From Eonycteris spelaea (taxonomy: Eukaryota; Chordata; Mammalia; Chiroptera; Pteropodidae): a DNA stretch of 64,000 bases. A model generated the notes under the pieces. That model was not told where the DNA came from, did not search any database, and saw only the letters and a list, made by a program, of their open reading frames with translations. The position numbers and the translations under genes are program-made. This document shows, in pieces, positions 39,246 through 51,780 of the stretch. The DNA lies in NCBI GenBank assembly GCA_003508835.1, contig PUFA01000081.1:2170001-2234000 (forward strand), given 5' to 3'. Every line of letters starts with the position of its first letter. The first letter of the stretch is position 1.

Positions 39246-40581
39246 GTACTAGAGCTAGTTTATCCCTACTACTAATGGCCCTTCTGGGGTCTCTGACAGT
39301 CCAGGGTGTTTGATGACAACTTTACATTCTGGTTGGTGTTCCCTAATAGTGTTCTTTGCCTGACCTCATGGAATCCAACCCCATGGAATTGTAGCTTAGT
39401 CTTCAGCTAAAACTCAAGAGGACCCCAAGGTGTACATAGAGAGAGCTCTTAAGCTCCCTCATCTCCCACACTATGCCTCTCAAATTTCAGTCATCTCAGC
39501 CTCCCTGAACTCTTGTTTCTGTCTGAACTTAATAAGACCACCGCACTCTGCTTGGTTCCCTGTCTTTGTGCCACACTTAGTCTGAAAAATATCTCTGGGC
39601 AGAAAGCCAAGATGATTGCAGGGTAGGGGCAAAAGAAATCGAGCTAAGCATCTCCATCCTCTAGCTGAACAGAAAGTCCAGAGTCAGGAGAAGCACAACA
39701 AGCTTATTCAAGAACCAAGAGACCTGAAAGGCTCCTACCAGCCATTCCTTATAGAATTCACCAAATACAGAAAGGTATGGTATATATCTACCACCTGTTC
39801 ATTTTAGATACACTACTTTTGTGGTAATACCTTAGATGCCAATGTGTTATGGTGGCTTTTGCAAAAGCCAAGTTTTTCCCCATAAGTCTAATTATCTCAC
39901 TAGACCACTGTTTTGGATCACTTTGAACTTCTTAGGTTTGAAATGAAATTATGAGCTCAAAATTTATCCCACTCTCCCAATATCCAGCTGTATTAGTCTC
40001 CCATGAAAAGCCAAAGGATTCATGATAAAAGAATAATCCAAAAGAAAAATCACCTTACCCAACTGTATAAAGGAGGTTTACAAAGTCACAGAGATGGAAA
40101 CAGAGGCCATTTAACAATCTTTCTCTATACAACCACATATAATTTTAGGACCATTTTACAGCTTGGTAACTAAGACTCTACAATGGAATATCTCATTTTC
40201 CTGTGTGGGTATCTGGTCCTAAGACCTACCATTCCTCTGACACTGATTCATTTTTCTCTTGCTGGCAACATTTCTAGGTATGGAAGGACCAGAATAACAC
40301 AGGCCACTGTTTTGTATAACATTCTCCTTTAAATGAAACTGTTGGTGTCTTCTTCCTGTGACAGGATTTAAGGAGAATGCCTGCTTCTCTGCATTTTCTG
40401 GCTTATTTCATTTCAAGCCAGATATCTGACATTATTCAGACACTTGTTTTGTTATTTAAAATGGGATAGCAGCATGCCAAAGGTTTTTTCCCACAAGTCA
40501 GCAGAAAGAATTAATAGCTTTGCTTAAGGATGTTAAAGAACAGAGTACCTCACTGCTATAAGAATTTATTGCTTTTTTACT

Positions 40582-40605
40582 GTTTTGTTTTGTTTTGTTT
40601 TTTTA
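40582..40605. repeat. GTTTT tract
   Basis: Four GTTTT-like units in intron 4, about 0.35 kb below exon 4 in coordinate. Confidence 0.8.
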
Positions 40606-40955
40606 ACTTAACAAGGTGCTAAATATAAGAGCTCTACACATTTGACTCAAATCACCAGCAGAGCTGGCCTATTTGTGGAAACCAGAGGCCTTGTAAGATG
40701 AGCCCTCTCACGCTAGGAGCTTAGACTTCCTCCTGTAACGGCCTTGCTGAAAAGGGGAGTGAAAACCATGAGGGAATTTCAAACCAGTTTTGCCCAGGCA
40801 CTGACGGCAGCATCATCAGTCTTCAAAGAACTCCTGACAGGTTCTGACTGCAATCACTGACCTAGAGGGGTAGCTATAATCCCTCAAAAGACACTGTTTT
40901 CTGTTACCATCTCCCACTTTCTAAACAAACATTTCCCCAAAATATAAGAGACTTA

Positions 40956-41159
<204 letters not shown>

Positions 41160-42829
41160 TTAGATTCAATATCTCATATCCAAGCATTTTTCTCCAAGCA
41201 AAGTTTTATCATGAGAAATGGAACAATTAACACTGCACCTGGGCCAGGAAGGCATTTTAATTCTAACTGAATTTCTCATAAGCAACTAAGTGTAAAACAC
41301 TTTTCATTCTGGACTGCATGATTGCATTTTGCCACCTGCCCCGATGCATGTGCAATGAGTCTGCCTAGGACATAACAGGCATGTTTGTTATTTGCACACA
41401 TTTGCAAAACGCAGCATGTTTTCCTCCTGAGATTGCCAAATCAGGCCCAGAAAAGCATGAGGGTACAACAAAGCTTCTAACGGAAGCTTTGAACAGAACG
41501 TCCTCTGGAAGAAAGGAAGATGTGTCCGCTTTGACCCTCTCTTGCTCTTGGGTTTACGTGTGACCTCTAAGCCAGGGTCAGCTTTATCATTGAGCAGCAA
41601 GGTGACCTTGGCAAGCCCCTCTTCCCCTTCCCCTCTGAATCTAAGTATCCTCTTCCACAGAGTCAGGAAGTTGAATTCAGGATGGCACAACCATTACCTG
41701 CTTATTAGCATGCCATCTCTCCAGGATGACACTGTTGAGCCGTCACCACCCATGTTCCCAGGAGCCTGGACTCAGCCTCCACACCTTTTTTTCTACCAGT
41801 CCCAGCAGTCACTCCCATCTAATTGCCACAGACCTCCAGAGACACTGTCCCGAGGCTAGATGGCTCTTAGAACTTCCCCGGTTCCAATTCGTGCAACCTC
41901 ACGAGTATAGAAAACACATCCATCAGCAGGTCTAAAAATTTTGACTCTTTTCTATTTTATAGTTTTTCTTTATATGGCTTCAGTTTTAATAGAAATATGT
42001 AGCAACTGGGATGTGTATGATTAATTTCAAAAGAGGCATACCCTGACAAGAAGCTACTAAAATAATAACTAAATGAAAAATCATCAGTAATTAAACTTTT
42101 TCACATGGGCCATAAAGTCCTCTACTAATATTAATTCTACTCTGCGGGACCTGAGGAAAGTTATCAATATTAGGAAAATGGAAGTCATGGAATTCACTTA
42201 TTAAGATGCCTAGTGCAAGAGGTCAAATAAATTTGGCCCAGGAAACAATGAGCACCTCTTCTGCCTGGCAGGCCCATATGAGGAACCAGAATTAGAAAAA
42301 TGTCTCCATTATGATCCCTATCGTCAAAAGGTTTAGTCTGGTAGGGGAGCGTGCAAGTTTCTAACATGCACATAGAGAAGTCCCAAGAGAGGTAAGTGAC
42401 AAAGAGCAAGCCTGCATCTTTCACCCTCTGATAAGGCACTAAGGTCAGTCTACTCTCCACTGCAAGGATTTTGCCTTGTTCTATGTGACTGCTATTTTGC
42501 CTAAGCCACCCTGGGCTCCAGAGTGCTACCCCCTCTGTTGCTGGCCAGTTCCAGTCCCCAGCTGAACTTCCACATGTCTTGCTACTGCATCCTTCCTATT
42601 TACCACCAGAGAAACCATCAACCACTGCTGTACCATAGCCTTCATCCTTATTCTCAATTTCCCACTGGTCATGCCAGAAAGCCAGGTCAATTCTTCCTTC
42701 CCTGGTCCCTGACATTCCTAACTGCCCTCCAGAGTGCCCGTTGATCCTCGGCACACCATCATAGCAGTCTAATAAATTGTTTTGTGGTGTGAGTTAGCCA
42801 GACTTGGTGTGTTTTCAATTTTAAAAGCC

Positions 42830-43400
42830 TATGCCCCCTATGTTCATTGCAGCATTATTTACAATAGCCAATATATAGAAACAATCTAAGTATCCATCAA
42901 TAGATGAATGAATAAATAAGATATGGTACATTACAATGGAATATTACTCAGCAATAAAAAAGAATGAAATCTTGCCATTTGCAACAACAGACATGGACCT
43001 AGAAGGTATTATGCTGACTGAAATAAATCAAAGAGAGACAAATACCATATAATTTATATGTGGAATCTAAAAAGAACTAAAAAGAATAACCAAAACAAAA
43101 ACAGACTCATAGAAAGAGAGAACAAACTGGTGGTTGCTACAGGGAGGGTGGTAGGGCGCTAGGTGGAATAAGAGATATAGAATTCCAGTTATAAAATAAA
43201 TAATCTAGGGAGATGCAGTGTATAGCACAAGGACTATAGTCAATAATATCATAATAACTTTACATGGTGACAGATGGTTACTAAACTATCAAGGTAATCA
43301 CATCCTAAGGTATATACATGTCAAATCATTATGTTGCACACCTGAAACTAACATAATATTGTATTCCAATTATACTTTTTATCTAAAAAACATTTTTAAG
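42830..43400 (+). mobile_element. L1 3' end, plus strand
   Basis: A comparatively well preserved 5'-truncated L1: gttcattgcagcattattta, caatagccaatatatagaa, ggaatattactcagcaataa, then the 3' end tgttgcacacctgaaactaa and atctaaaaaa. A 7-base match (aagccta) at 42825-42831 and around 43397-43404 may be a remnant of a target-site duplication. It is opposite to the other long L1 blocks and to CACNA1D. Confidence 0.75.
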
Positions 43401-45639
43401 CCTAGCTCCTCCTCAACCTCCACACCCAGGCCCCCTCCAGAGCTCCCAGGTCCTCTCCTGGAGCTGGCTCACCCCATGCATCCTGCTCCTTCTGCCAGGC
43501 TGCAAAGACATTCCTTAACCAGAGCCCCACCCCCACTTCCCTGCCTGCCCCATCTCCAACACACTGCCAAGCACTCTAGGCTGGGGTGAGAAGGCTTGTA
43601 AAACGCAGCCAGAGCAGCAGCATGCATGACCCCTTCCTGCCACACACAGACCGACAACTCCGTTTACGCCCCATATTCCTTCAATCTCACACGAACAAGG
43701 GCTCCTCTTCCTGTTTCCTGCCATACCCGAGTGGGGTGCTGCCACGAGGTACACTCATACTGCTGTGTATGATCTGAGGAAAAGGGTCAACGCGGCTACT
43801 AGGTAGGGAGGAGAGAGAGACGAGGGCTTCAAAGAGGCAGTGATGTTAACTTTGAGAGCTAAAAGGAAGAGCAACTCTGTTGCTTTAAGCAGAAGCAAAA
43901 ATCCCTGAAAATACCAATTCACTGTACTGAATTGAAATTAGACTCTGACCACCAAATGTAGATCATCAATATGTTTTAGAGACTTCGAGTTCTAAGGGAA
44001 CAAATTAGCTGAAAACAGCATGCTGTTTTTACAATTCTGCTTCTCTTTTTATCCTTTCTGCTTTATTTACTAGGCCAGATAGAGGGGAAAAAAGTCTTTT
44101 GCTCCCATCAATATTCATAGCAGTTACATCTCTACATCAACACAGCACTATACTTTTGGGGAGAAAAACAAGGCAAGGAACAGAGAGTACACCTACCAAA
44201 CGCAGCTTGTTCTTCCTCTTTGGCTTTTATTTATAAATAATTTTGCCACAATAATACAATGGTCATTAGTCTAACTGAATTGTTTAGGGTTCTTTTATCC
44301 CCTTCTCTTGTCCTCCTCTCTCTCCTTTTTAAAGAACTTGGTTTCTCTTTTGAAAATCCTTAGTGCATCACTTGATGGAATTGATTATAAGAAATACAAC
44401 CTTGCTTTAATGTGATTCTTTATTACAGAGGTGCTACCATAATTGCCGACTAAAAACAATCACCGCCTGGAGAGCATGACAGATCAGTTTGCCTAGAAGC
44501 TGATGTCATTCTGGTCCCCAATCATACTATTAAAAAGGAGTCCTAGAAAACAAATATACCTCCACATTAAGCAAATGTAGTGTAAAAAAAATCCTGCAAA
44601 ACAACCATTGGAAGGGGAGGTAATTATTTACTTCACAAAAGACTTGCTCATGTGAGAAAATAATGTTGAGTTCGTAATTTGAAAAGGAAGCCACCAAGAA
44701 AGTCAGGTTTCTGACTGGGTGAGGTGGGAATGGACACCCACCTAAAGGAGCCTGTGAGATGTCGCACAGAGAAGATATGGAGTCTGTGGCCAGGATAGAG
44801 AGCACAGAGGAAGAAACAGTAGCAAGGATGAAGGAAAGGGATGGCTGAAAAGAGGCAAGTGAGAACCATCCAGAACTGGACATGAAATGAAGTGTCCCCT
44901 GGGCAGAGGCTGTACCTTAAAGCTTATACCAGGCTAAACAAAAAGAGTAAATGATTCCTCCACCTCCAACCCCTGCATTTTCCAGGCAGTCACGTGCCTG
45001 CGGCACCCACTCAGCCACCAGCAGGGAGTCCTCTCACTGACGGGGATCCCTGGGTGGGCAGGGCTAGTCGAACCCCCTTTTAAGAAACAACCAATTATAT
45101 GGATGAATGTTCCGCCATGCTACCTCAAGCCACGAGAGGCATATATAGGCTCAATACCTAATTCTGAAATCTGATTTATCTTCTTTAAACAGTGACACAT
45201 CCCCAAACAGGAGAGGCTCTAAACCAGCAGTCTCTAAACCAGCCAATTCTACACAGAACCTTGAGAAACAGAAACCGCAACTAGCAGGGAGTGTGGGTTG
45301 CCAGATCCTTAACCTGGTTGTACGTGTACTTATTTGATCCTTGTACCTGGTTGTCAGCTCTCCTATTCTCAAGGTTCTTTTTACTAGTGCCGTAGTATGA
45401 ACATCCATCTATCTGTCTGTCTACCCGGCTCACCGGCCAACCCTGAGCACCTGGGGCCTCCTCAGAATCCCGATCCTTCACAGAACTCCCAACTTGCTAG
45501 CAAAAGGTCAATAAAGGCTTAATAAGCCAGGTATGATTCATCTCTATGTTTGGCTCATCCACCCACATGCCCAAGTCTTTGGATGGCCTCCTGGCTTATA
45601 CCCTGGCAGTAGCTGCTCTCTCCCATAGAGATTCACATC

Positions 45640-45770
45640 CCTTCTGTGTCCTGCAGTCCTAGGCTCTTCATTGGCAGGGACCATCCCTTACTGTCTCTGT
45701 AACCCTAGCACCATATCGGACATAAAGTATGCATAGGTGCTAAGAGGAAGTAGAAAAGAAAAAAAAGGAG
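45640..45770 (+). mobile_element. L2 3' tip
   Basis: cattggcagggaccatccct, then gtaaccctagcaccatatcg and ataaagtatgcataggtgc are a diverged L2 3' end. Confidence 0.5.
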
Positions 45771-46319
45771 GGAAGGAATAAAACAAGAGAACTGGAATCA
45801 AATGGGGGGGTGGCTATAAAACATGAGATTTTGTGATCTTCGGATAATGTATGGAAAAGCAAAGCAAGTAGGGAAGAATCTAAGCTACCATAAACTCTTC
45901 CTAGAACAAGTCTGGAATAAATGGTCAGACTGCTGAGAGAACAGCTTCTCACTTTTCACCCGACCCTCCCTTTCAATCCCAACCTGAGCCCCCTGGGTAA
46001 GGTCCTCATCCCTCCCCTCTTCTCCAGCTTCCCCTCCTCACATCTCTCCTGCGAGAGCCTCCACTCCGGCTGAAGAGCCAACCTGTTCCTTCCCACACAT
46101 GCTGGATTCTTTCCCTCCTCCATGCCTTTGCCCGCCCTGCTTCATGCATATACAACACTTACCCCACATATGGAAACTCCCCTCTTCAGAGTGAGCACAC
46201 AGCTCTGACACAGGGCTAAACCAAGCCAAGCACAGGTGACTGGAAGAAATACGGGGCTTGGAGCTGTGCTGTTTTCCACTAACCCTGACTTGGACACTGA
46301 TTCAGGTCCACATCCCTCT

Positions 46320-46660
46320 TTCCAGAATGGTTTCCCCCACATCACTTTTTCATCAGGTTAAGTTCTACTTTTCCTTCAAGGCTCAGCTAAAATGACATTT
46401 TCTCAGAGAAACTATTGCCGACTTCCCAAAATTAGGGCCTGCTGTTAGATGCTGTCAAAACTCCTTACACTTCTTCATAGCCTTATTCGCAATAGAAGTT
46501 TTCAAAATTTTAAAATTATCTCTTAAATATTTGTCTCCCCTATAAATGATAATTTCTCTAAGATCAGAGACCATTTCTATTTCATGTATCATTATATACC
46601 CAAGACCTGTCACAAAAAAAATAGCTACTCGATATTTATAAAGGCATACATGGGTAAAAT
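46320..46660 (+). mobile_element. L2 3' end
   Basis: ccttcaaggctcagctaaaa, then cttacacttcttcatagcct, then tgtctcccctataaatgata, then gatcagagaccatttctatt follow the L2 3' order. Confidence 0.65.
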
Positions 46661-46699
46661 GAGTGGTTTTGACCAAACATTACTCAATGTCCCTTCCTG

Positions 46700-46952
46700 C
46701 TACAAAGTTTCATAACTGTTTTAATCTTCTTGGGTTGCCATAACAAAATACCATAGATTAGGTGGCTTAAACAACAGAGATTTATTTTTCACAGTTCTGC
46801 AGGCTGGGAAGTCCAAGATGAAGGTGCTGGCTGATTTGGCATCTGGTGACAGCTCACTCTGGCTTGCAAAGAGCTGACTTCTCATTATGTCCTCACCTGT
46901 CCTATCCCTAGTGCATATATGTGCAAAGAGAGAAAAAAGGAGAGAAAGACGG

Positions 46953-47037
<85 letters not shown>

Positions 47038-47200
47038 TGAGAGAGATGAGAGAGAGATCTTGCTCTTCTTACAAGGGCACTAATCCATCATAAAGGCTCC
47101 ACCCCAGTTACCTTCGAAAGGCCACATCTCTAAATACTATCATGTTAGGAGTGGGGCTTCAACATATAAATTAGGGGGATGCAAACATTCAGTTCTAGCA
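46700..47200 (+). repeat. Old interspersed repeat split by a GA microsatellite
   Basis: gggttgccataacaaaatac, then ggtggcttaaacaacagaga, then cacagttctgcaggctggga, then after the GA tract acaagggcactaatccatca, caccccagttaccttcgaaa and ggcttcaacatataaattag. This order is that of a common mammalian repeat I recognise but cannot name with confidence. The GA tract at 46928-47058 sits inside it. Confidence 0.55.
46928..47058. repeat. GA microsatellite
   Basis: About 130 bases of GA with A-rich interruptions, purine on the plus strand. It gives an Arg-Glu open frame that is not a gene. Confidence 0.9.
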
Positions 47201-48039
47201 ATAATACAAGGGCCCCTTGCCTTTGCCATGCTCCAGGAAACCATCCATGACTAAATGTCAGGGAAATGCCTCTGAGCAAGTTATTATGCTCCCTAACTAC
47301 AGCCCCCGTGCTCACGATGCTGGGGCAACAGTATCCAGTCAGAGGGAGGAGCATGCCCAAAGGCAAATCAGTCAAGGGTGAGGAGCAGCCCAGAGCAGTG
47401 GGAGTGAGGGGCAGGTGGGATGGGCCAGGGCAAGGCTGAGTGGGCAGCTCAAGGGAGGCCATGAAAAGCCTCGTGTGCCAGGCCGTGGGACTTGGCCTCC
47501 ATGTCTTGTATGTAAAGTGAGCAGACTGAATCAGACGAGCTCTTGCAGCTGTGAAACTACAATTCTCTGTGCCTGTTGAGCTAAGTCCAGATACAGGCCT
47601 CAGAGCGAGGTCTGTGAGGCCAGAGACCCCCAGGAAGACAGCCACCCAATAGCAGCAGCTGTTTTGTCAAATGGCTGAGTCACCTGAGGTCACCAGCACA
47701 TTCAGGCCAGGCTTGCTGAGAGACCTCCCCCTCATTTCAGAGGGTGACTAGGGGAACCACAGAGCTATTACAGGGTTTCAATAAGTGACTCAATTGCTAG
47801 TATGGCTCTGGTGGGTGAACCACAGGAGGATGACCAGCAGGTGCGCCTTGCCTCAGAGCTGCTTCGATGTAAGCAGAGGTCATTTTTCTCTCTGCAGGTA
47901 TTAATGAAGTATGTACTTAACAAGCCTCCAATAGGTAGTTTAACACCATATTTACATGAAGAAACTGGCTAAGTTAGTCAGTTTGCCTTAGTTTTTCTTT
48001 ACCTTTGGTTTGAAAGTACAAATTTTAGATGACACTTGT

Positions 48040-48190
48040 GTCCTAAGTCCAATTCTAGCCTGTACAGATGGGTCATCCTGGTTGAGTCACTTACCCCTTC
48101 TGCTTCTCAGTTTCCTCGTCTATAAAACAAGGATAATCACCTTACCCACCCAGGTTACAGTGAAAATCAGACTAAGCAGAGGTGAGAAAG
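48040..48190 (+). mobile_element. MIR
   Basis: gttgagtcacttaccccttc, then tcagtttcctcgtctataaa, then ggataatcaccttacccacc fit MIR. Confidence 0.65.
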
Positions 48191-49544
48191 AGCTTGGCAA
48201 CTATCAAACATTTACAATCAAGGGAGGGCTGCCCGCAACAGGATGGAGGCGAGATAGCACTCCCAGCCCCGAGAGAGGGATCTGCAAACTCCCTGAAGAG
48301 GTTCCTCCTGAGACCTCACGACAGTCCACTGACCCCATGACCACCCAGGTAGGGAGGGTTACTGCCCAGGATATCATCCATAATGTACCCTGAAATGACA
48401 AATGGAAGGGGACAGCACAGTGGCCTGGAAGACCACTCTATGGAGACCAGCTTCAAAGACATCTGGTCAGCGGGACGAGGACGGCACCGTGTCTGGGGCA
48501 GAGGAGGCTGACAGGGCACTGGCTCTGGATGTGGCCTCCTCACCCACAGAGCAGAGGCAGCTGCTGCTTTGCTGTCAAGGCTAAAACAAGTAGCTTGGGT
48601 GGGTGGCTAATTATGGTTCTTGCCCCCGGCAAAACTCTCAGGGTAAGGGCACCTTGACTCTCCTCCAAGAACTGCTCCTTCCCTACTCTCAGTCCAGGGG
48701 CTACAGGGGTCTGCATGTGGCCCAGGTTACTGGTTCAGGGATAAGCGTGTGCCAACCAGGTTCAATCAGAGCTAACCCTGGGATTTTCACTTCAGCAACT
48801 AGACAAGATGTTTTGTCTCTAGCTGGACTTAGCTCTGAGATGAAGAGCCAACACAAACAGAAGCCAAGCCAAAAAATGGGGGGCGGAGGGGAGAGTGTCA
48901 TACAGAAAGAGAAACTCAGACAGAGACAAGCATCTGGCTCTAATGCCTTTGTATGAGCACCTGGGTCAAGCTAAACCTGAGGCCAAATTCTGTCCTCTAC
49001 CGTGGGCTGTTCAGTTACAAAATCCAATAAATCAAGCCATTTTAGATTGGGGTTTTGGTCAAGTGCAAACAAAAGAATCCTAGCTAAATACATGGGGCCT
49101 ACAGGATCACTCTGCTTCTCTGAAAGTTGAAGCATCTAAGAGAATCTTCAGCAACTCCTCATTTCTCAAGAGATTCAACTCCTTTGATGATTCCCTTTGA
49201 CCCACAGGCTTAGGCTTGGGGATGGTTTTCTACATGTAGAACCACGAGCCCGAAAGTCATTGCCTCTGAGAATTCATCTAGACTCAACTTTCCAAACTGC
49301 CTCCTTCAATCTCATCCATTTTCTGTTGCCATCTGCAATTCCAGCTGGCTTCCTGGACTCTACACGCACCTGTTAACTTGATGCCTCAGACTTGCCTTGC
49401 TCCCATTCTGCCATCCTGGGACATGAAATCTGAGTTCCGTTGGTAGTGGGTGCATTTTGTGGTCAGCAGGCACACACTTCTTCACCCAGCTTCAGTCCTA
49501 AGGTACTGCCCACCTCCACCCCACATGGCTTGGCAGCTCATGCA

Positions 49545-49680
49545 CCCTACTTTAATTTAATTCAAAAATTCACTGGGTATTTACTCCATCCCAGGTGCAG
49601 TCCTGAGCATGGGGACTTAAAGATGACTAAGACATTGTTCATGACCTGAAGAGGGACATCATAAAATTTTCAAGACACAG
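49545..49680 (-). mobile_element. L2 3' tip, minus strand
   Basis: aattcactgggtatttactc, then gcagtcctgagcatggggac, then ttcatgacctgaagagg are a diverged reverse L2 end. Confidence 0.5.
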
Positions 49681-51659
49681 CAGAAAACAATCAAAGCTAA
49701 AGCAGAGTACTGGGGATCTCCATTGGGGAGATGGGGATGGAGCAACTATCTGCATCTATAGCTTTTGGGAAAACTTCCTAAAAAGCATAAGACTATGACA
49801 CATCTAAATTCCTCCATCTGGCATCCCCAAAGAGCTCTACAATCTATGTTCTACCTACCAACAACCCCTACAGGTACAGGCTTCCCCTACCTGATGCCCC
49901 TTTCCTTCTCCACGTCTCTCTCTGCTTCAGTCCATCAGTTCCCATAATGTCCTGCATACATGTCATACTCACTGGAACCTCTGGTCTTTGTGACTGCCCT
50001 CCTCCATGACTGAAAGCATCTCCTTTGCTTATCTAAATCTTCTTTCACCCTTTCGGGAAGACTAGGGAGTTTTATTTCCTCTGAGATTATTCTGTCCCCT
50101 CTTTTGCAAGCCCAATATACCTATAAAGGGGGAAAAGAGACTGCCATGTGCCTGCTGCCTCCGCTCCCCAGGCGCCCCTGCAGCAGCCATCACTTGCCAG
50201 TCCAGCTGGCACTCCTCCCACTGCACCCTAATGCAGCTTCACGAGGTGCCCAGTCAGGCATCACCAGTGATCAGAGTGGCACATGAGTCAAAACAATTTG
50301 CTGCCCCAGAGTTAAAAGCTACACCACATGTTTGGCATTTAATCATGAAAGTAAATCATAACAGCAAACATTTGAGCACCAACTACATACTGGCCATGAA
50401 AGAAAGCAGAGCAGGGCAAGGCACTGCCCTATTATGCTCCTAGTTGGTCTAGTTGGGAAGGTAAACCTATTGAATGTGTTGTCACATGTTATTTGTAAAT
50501 TATCACTACCTTAAGGGCAGAACCATTGCATCTACCTCTGCAGAATGCTCTCACTGTACCAAGTAGAGAACTGAGTGCTTAGCCTCAATAAATACAAGAT
50601 GGCAACATCCACAAAAAAGGAAAAACAGCCATGATACCAAGGCTGCATTCCTAAGCACATGGGCTGAGACTTTATGTCACTGTCAGGGAATCCTCAGAGC
50701 AGTCAGTTTTAATATGCAGGCCAGAATCCCATTCACCCTCTCTTAGTCGGAGTCACAGAGTTATGCTTTCTAAATGATGTGAGGCCTTTACATCCCATTC
50801 CAACAGATCAGGTCAAGGGAGATGGCATTAGGAGTATGTGCCCTGCATGTGGTTGATCAAAGCAGCTCACTGCCTCCCCGAGATCTAGAGGGCCTGGCTC
50901 ACGTGACAACTGGCAAACACCCATCATTTTAAAAAAGAAGTCTTTTCTTAGCATTGGTTAGTTCACATGGCATGAGCCACATGCTCCAATATGTCTACCT
51001 CCCTGGCTGAAAAGAAATAAGCAAATATTTCAAAATGGCAGGAACTGAGTAAGTTTAAAACAAACATTTTAACAAAAAGCAGTTACCTCTTTTCTTCATT
51101 AACAGAGCAAAAAAAAAAAAAAGCGTTTCAAATCTGTTTATTGTTAAATTCCCTGAGAGATCTGAATTATAAATGCAATCTCATCTCAGTCCCCTGTAAA
51201 CATACCATTCGCACACCTGGGCATAGCACTTGGGTGAAAGAAACACTTTCCAATCTCTTAGCGATTCTCTAAGCAACAGAGTAGGAAAGGCAGAGACGGG
51301 GTCTTTATTTACATTCACACATGAGGGTCACAGACACTAAGTTACTTCTGACCACAATCAAAAGGAAGAGCAGCAGCAACCATGACCTCAGGTTTGAGGA
51401 GTCACAACCACACCCACTGGGTAAGAAACCATACCTCCACGCTGGTCCCACACCTACCAAAACTCACCTAGGCTTCCACGTTGTTCCACCTAAGACACAC
51501 CACGATCCTGTCAGCCTAGGATCACTAGACAACTTCCACTGAGCAACCTGAGATGCACCTGGAGGGCATAGCTGCTGACTATGTAAGTGTCAGTACCTGG
51601 TGGCTCCCATTTAAGAACGATTGCAGTCTTGGTGCTCAGAGTACTTTCACCTCCCACAG

Positions 51660-51780
51660 GGGAGGCAAAGAGTCTGGGGTCAGATTCTGGCTCTTCCAAT
51701 ACTGGCTCTGTGGCCTTCGGCAAGTGACTTTACCCTTCTTTACCACAGCTTCTTCATCTTAAAGTGAGAATAAGAAAGGC
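51660..51780 (+). mobile_element. MIR
   Basis: ggggtcagattctggctctt, then ggcaagtgactttacccttc, then ttcttcatcttaaagtgaga fit MIR. Confidence 0.65.

Larger units (their letters stand above)
34780..39640 (-). mobile_element. Long old L1, minus strand
   Basis: 34.78-35.42 kb is the reverse complement of an L1 3' UTR (gtgagtttatctgttcactt; gatatttgggttgtttccca). 35.5-36.2 kb is the ORF2 3' region (agcaccatttactaaaaaca; ctattgtttcattgattttt). 36.55-36.95 kb is upstream ORF2 (gtgaatgttccatgtgcaca; aagaatgtgtattctactc). 37.85-39.62 kb is the 5' region. All reading frames are broken. It contains two hAT-like relics (37.34-37.60 and 39.06-39.25 kb) and a microsatellite (38.33-38.54 kb). It lies in the same orientation as the host gene. 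Confidence 0.75.

Noticed and set aside
46887..47093. Arg/Glu-rich open frame
   Set aside because: Pure product of the GA microsatellite.
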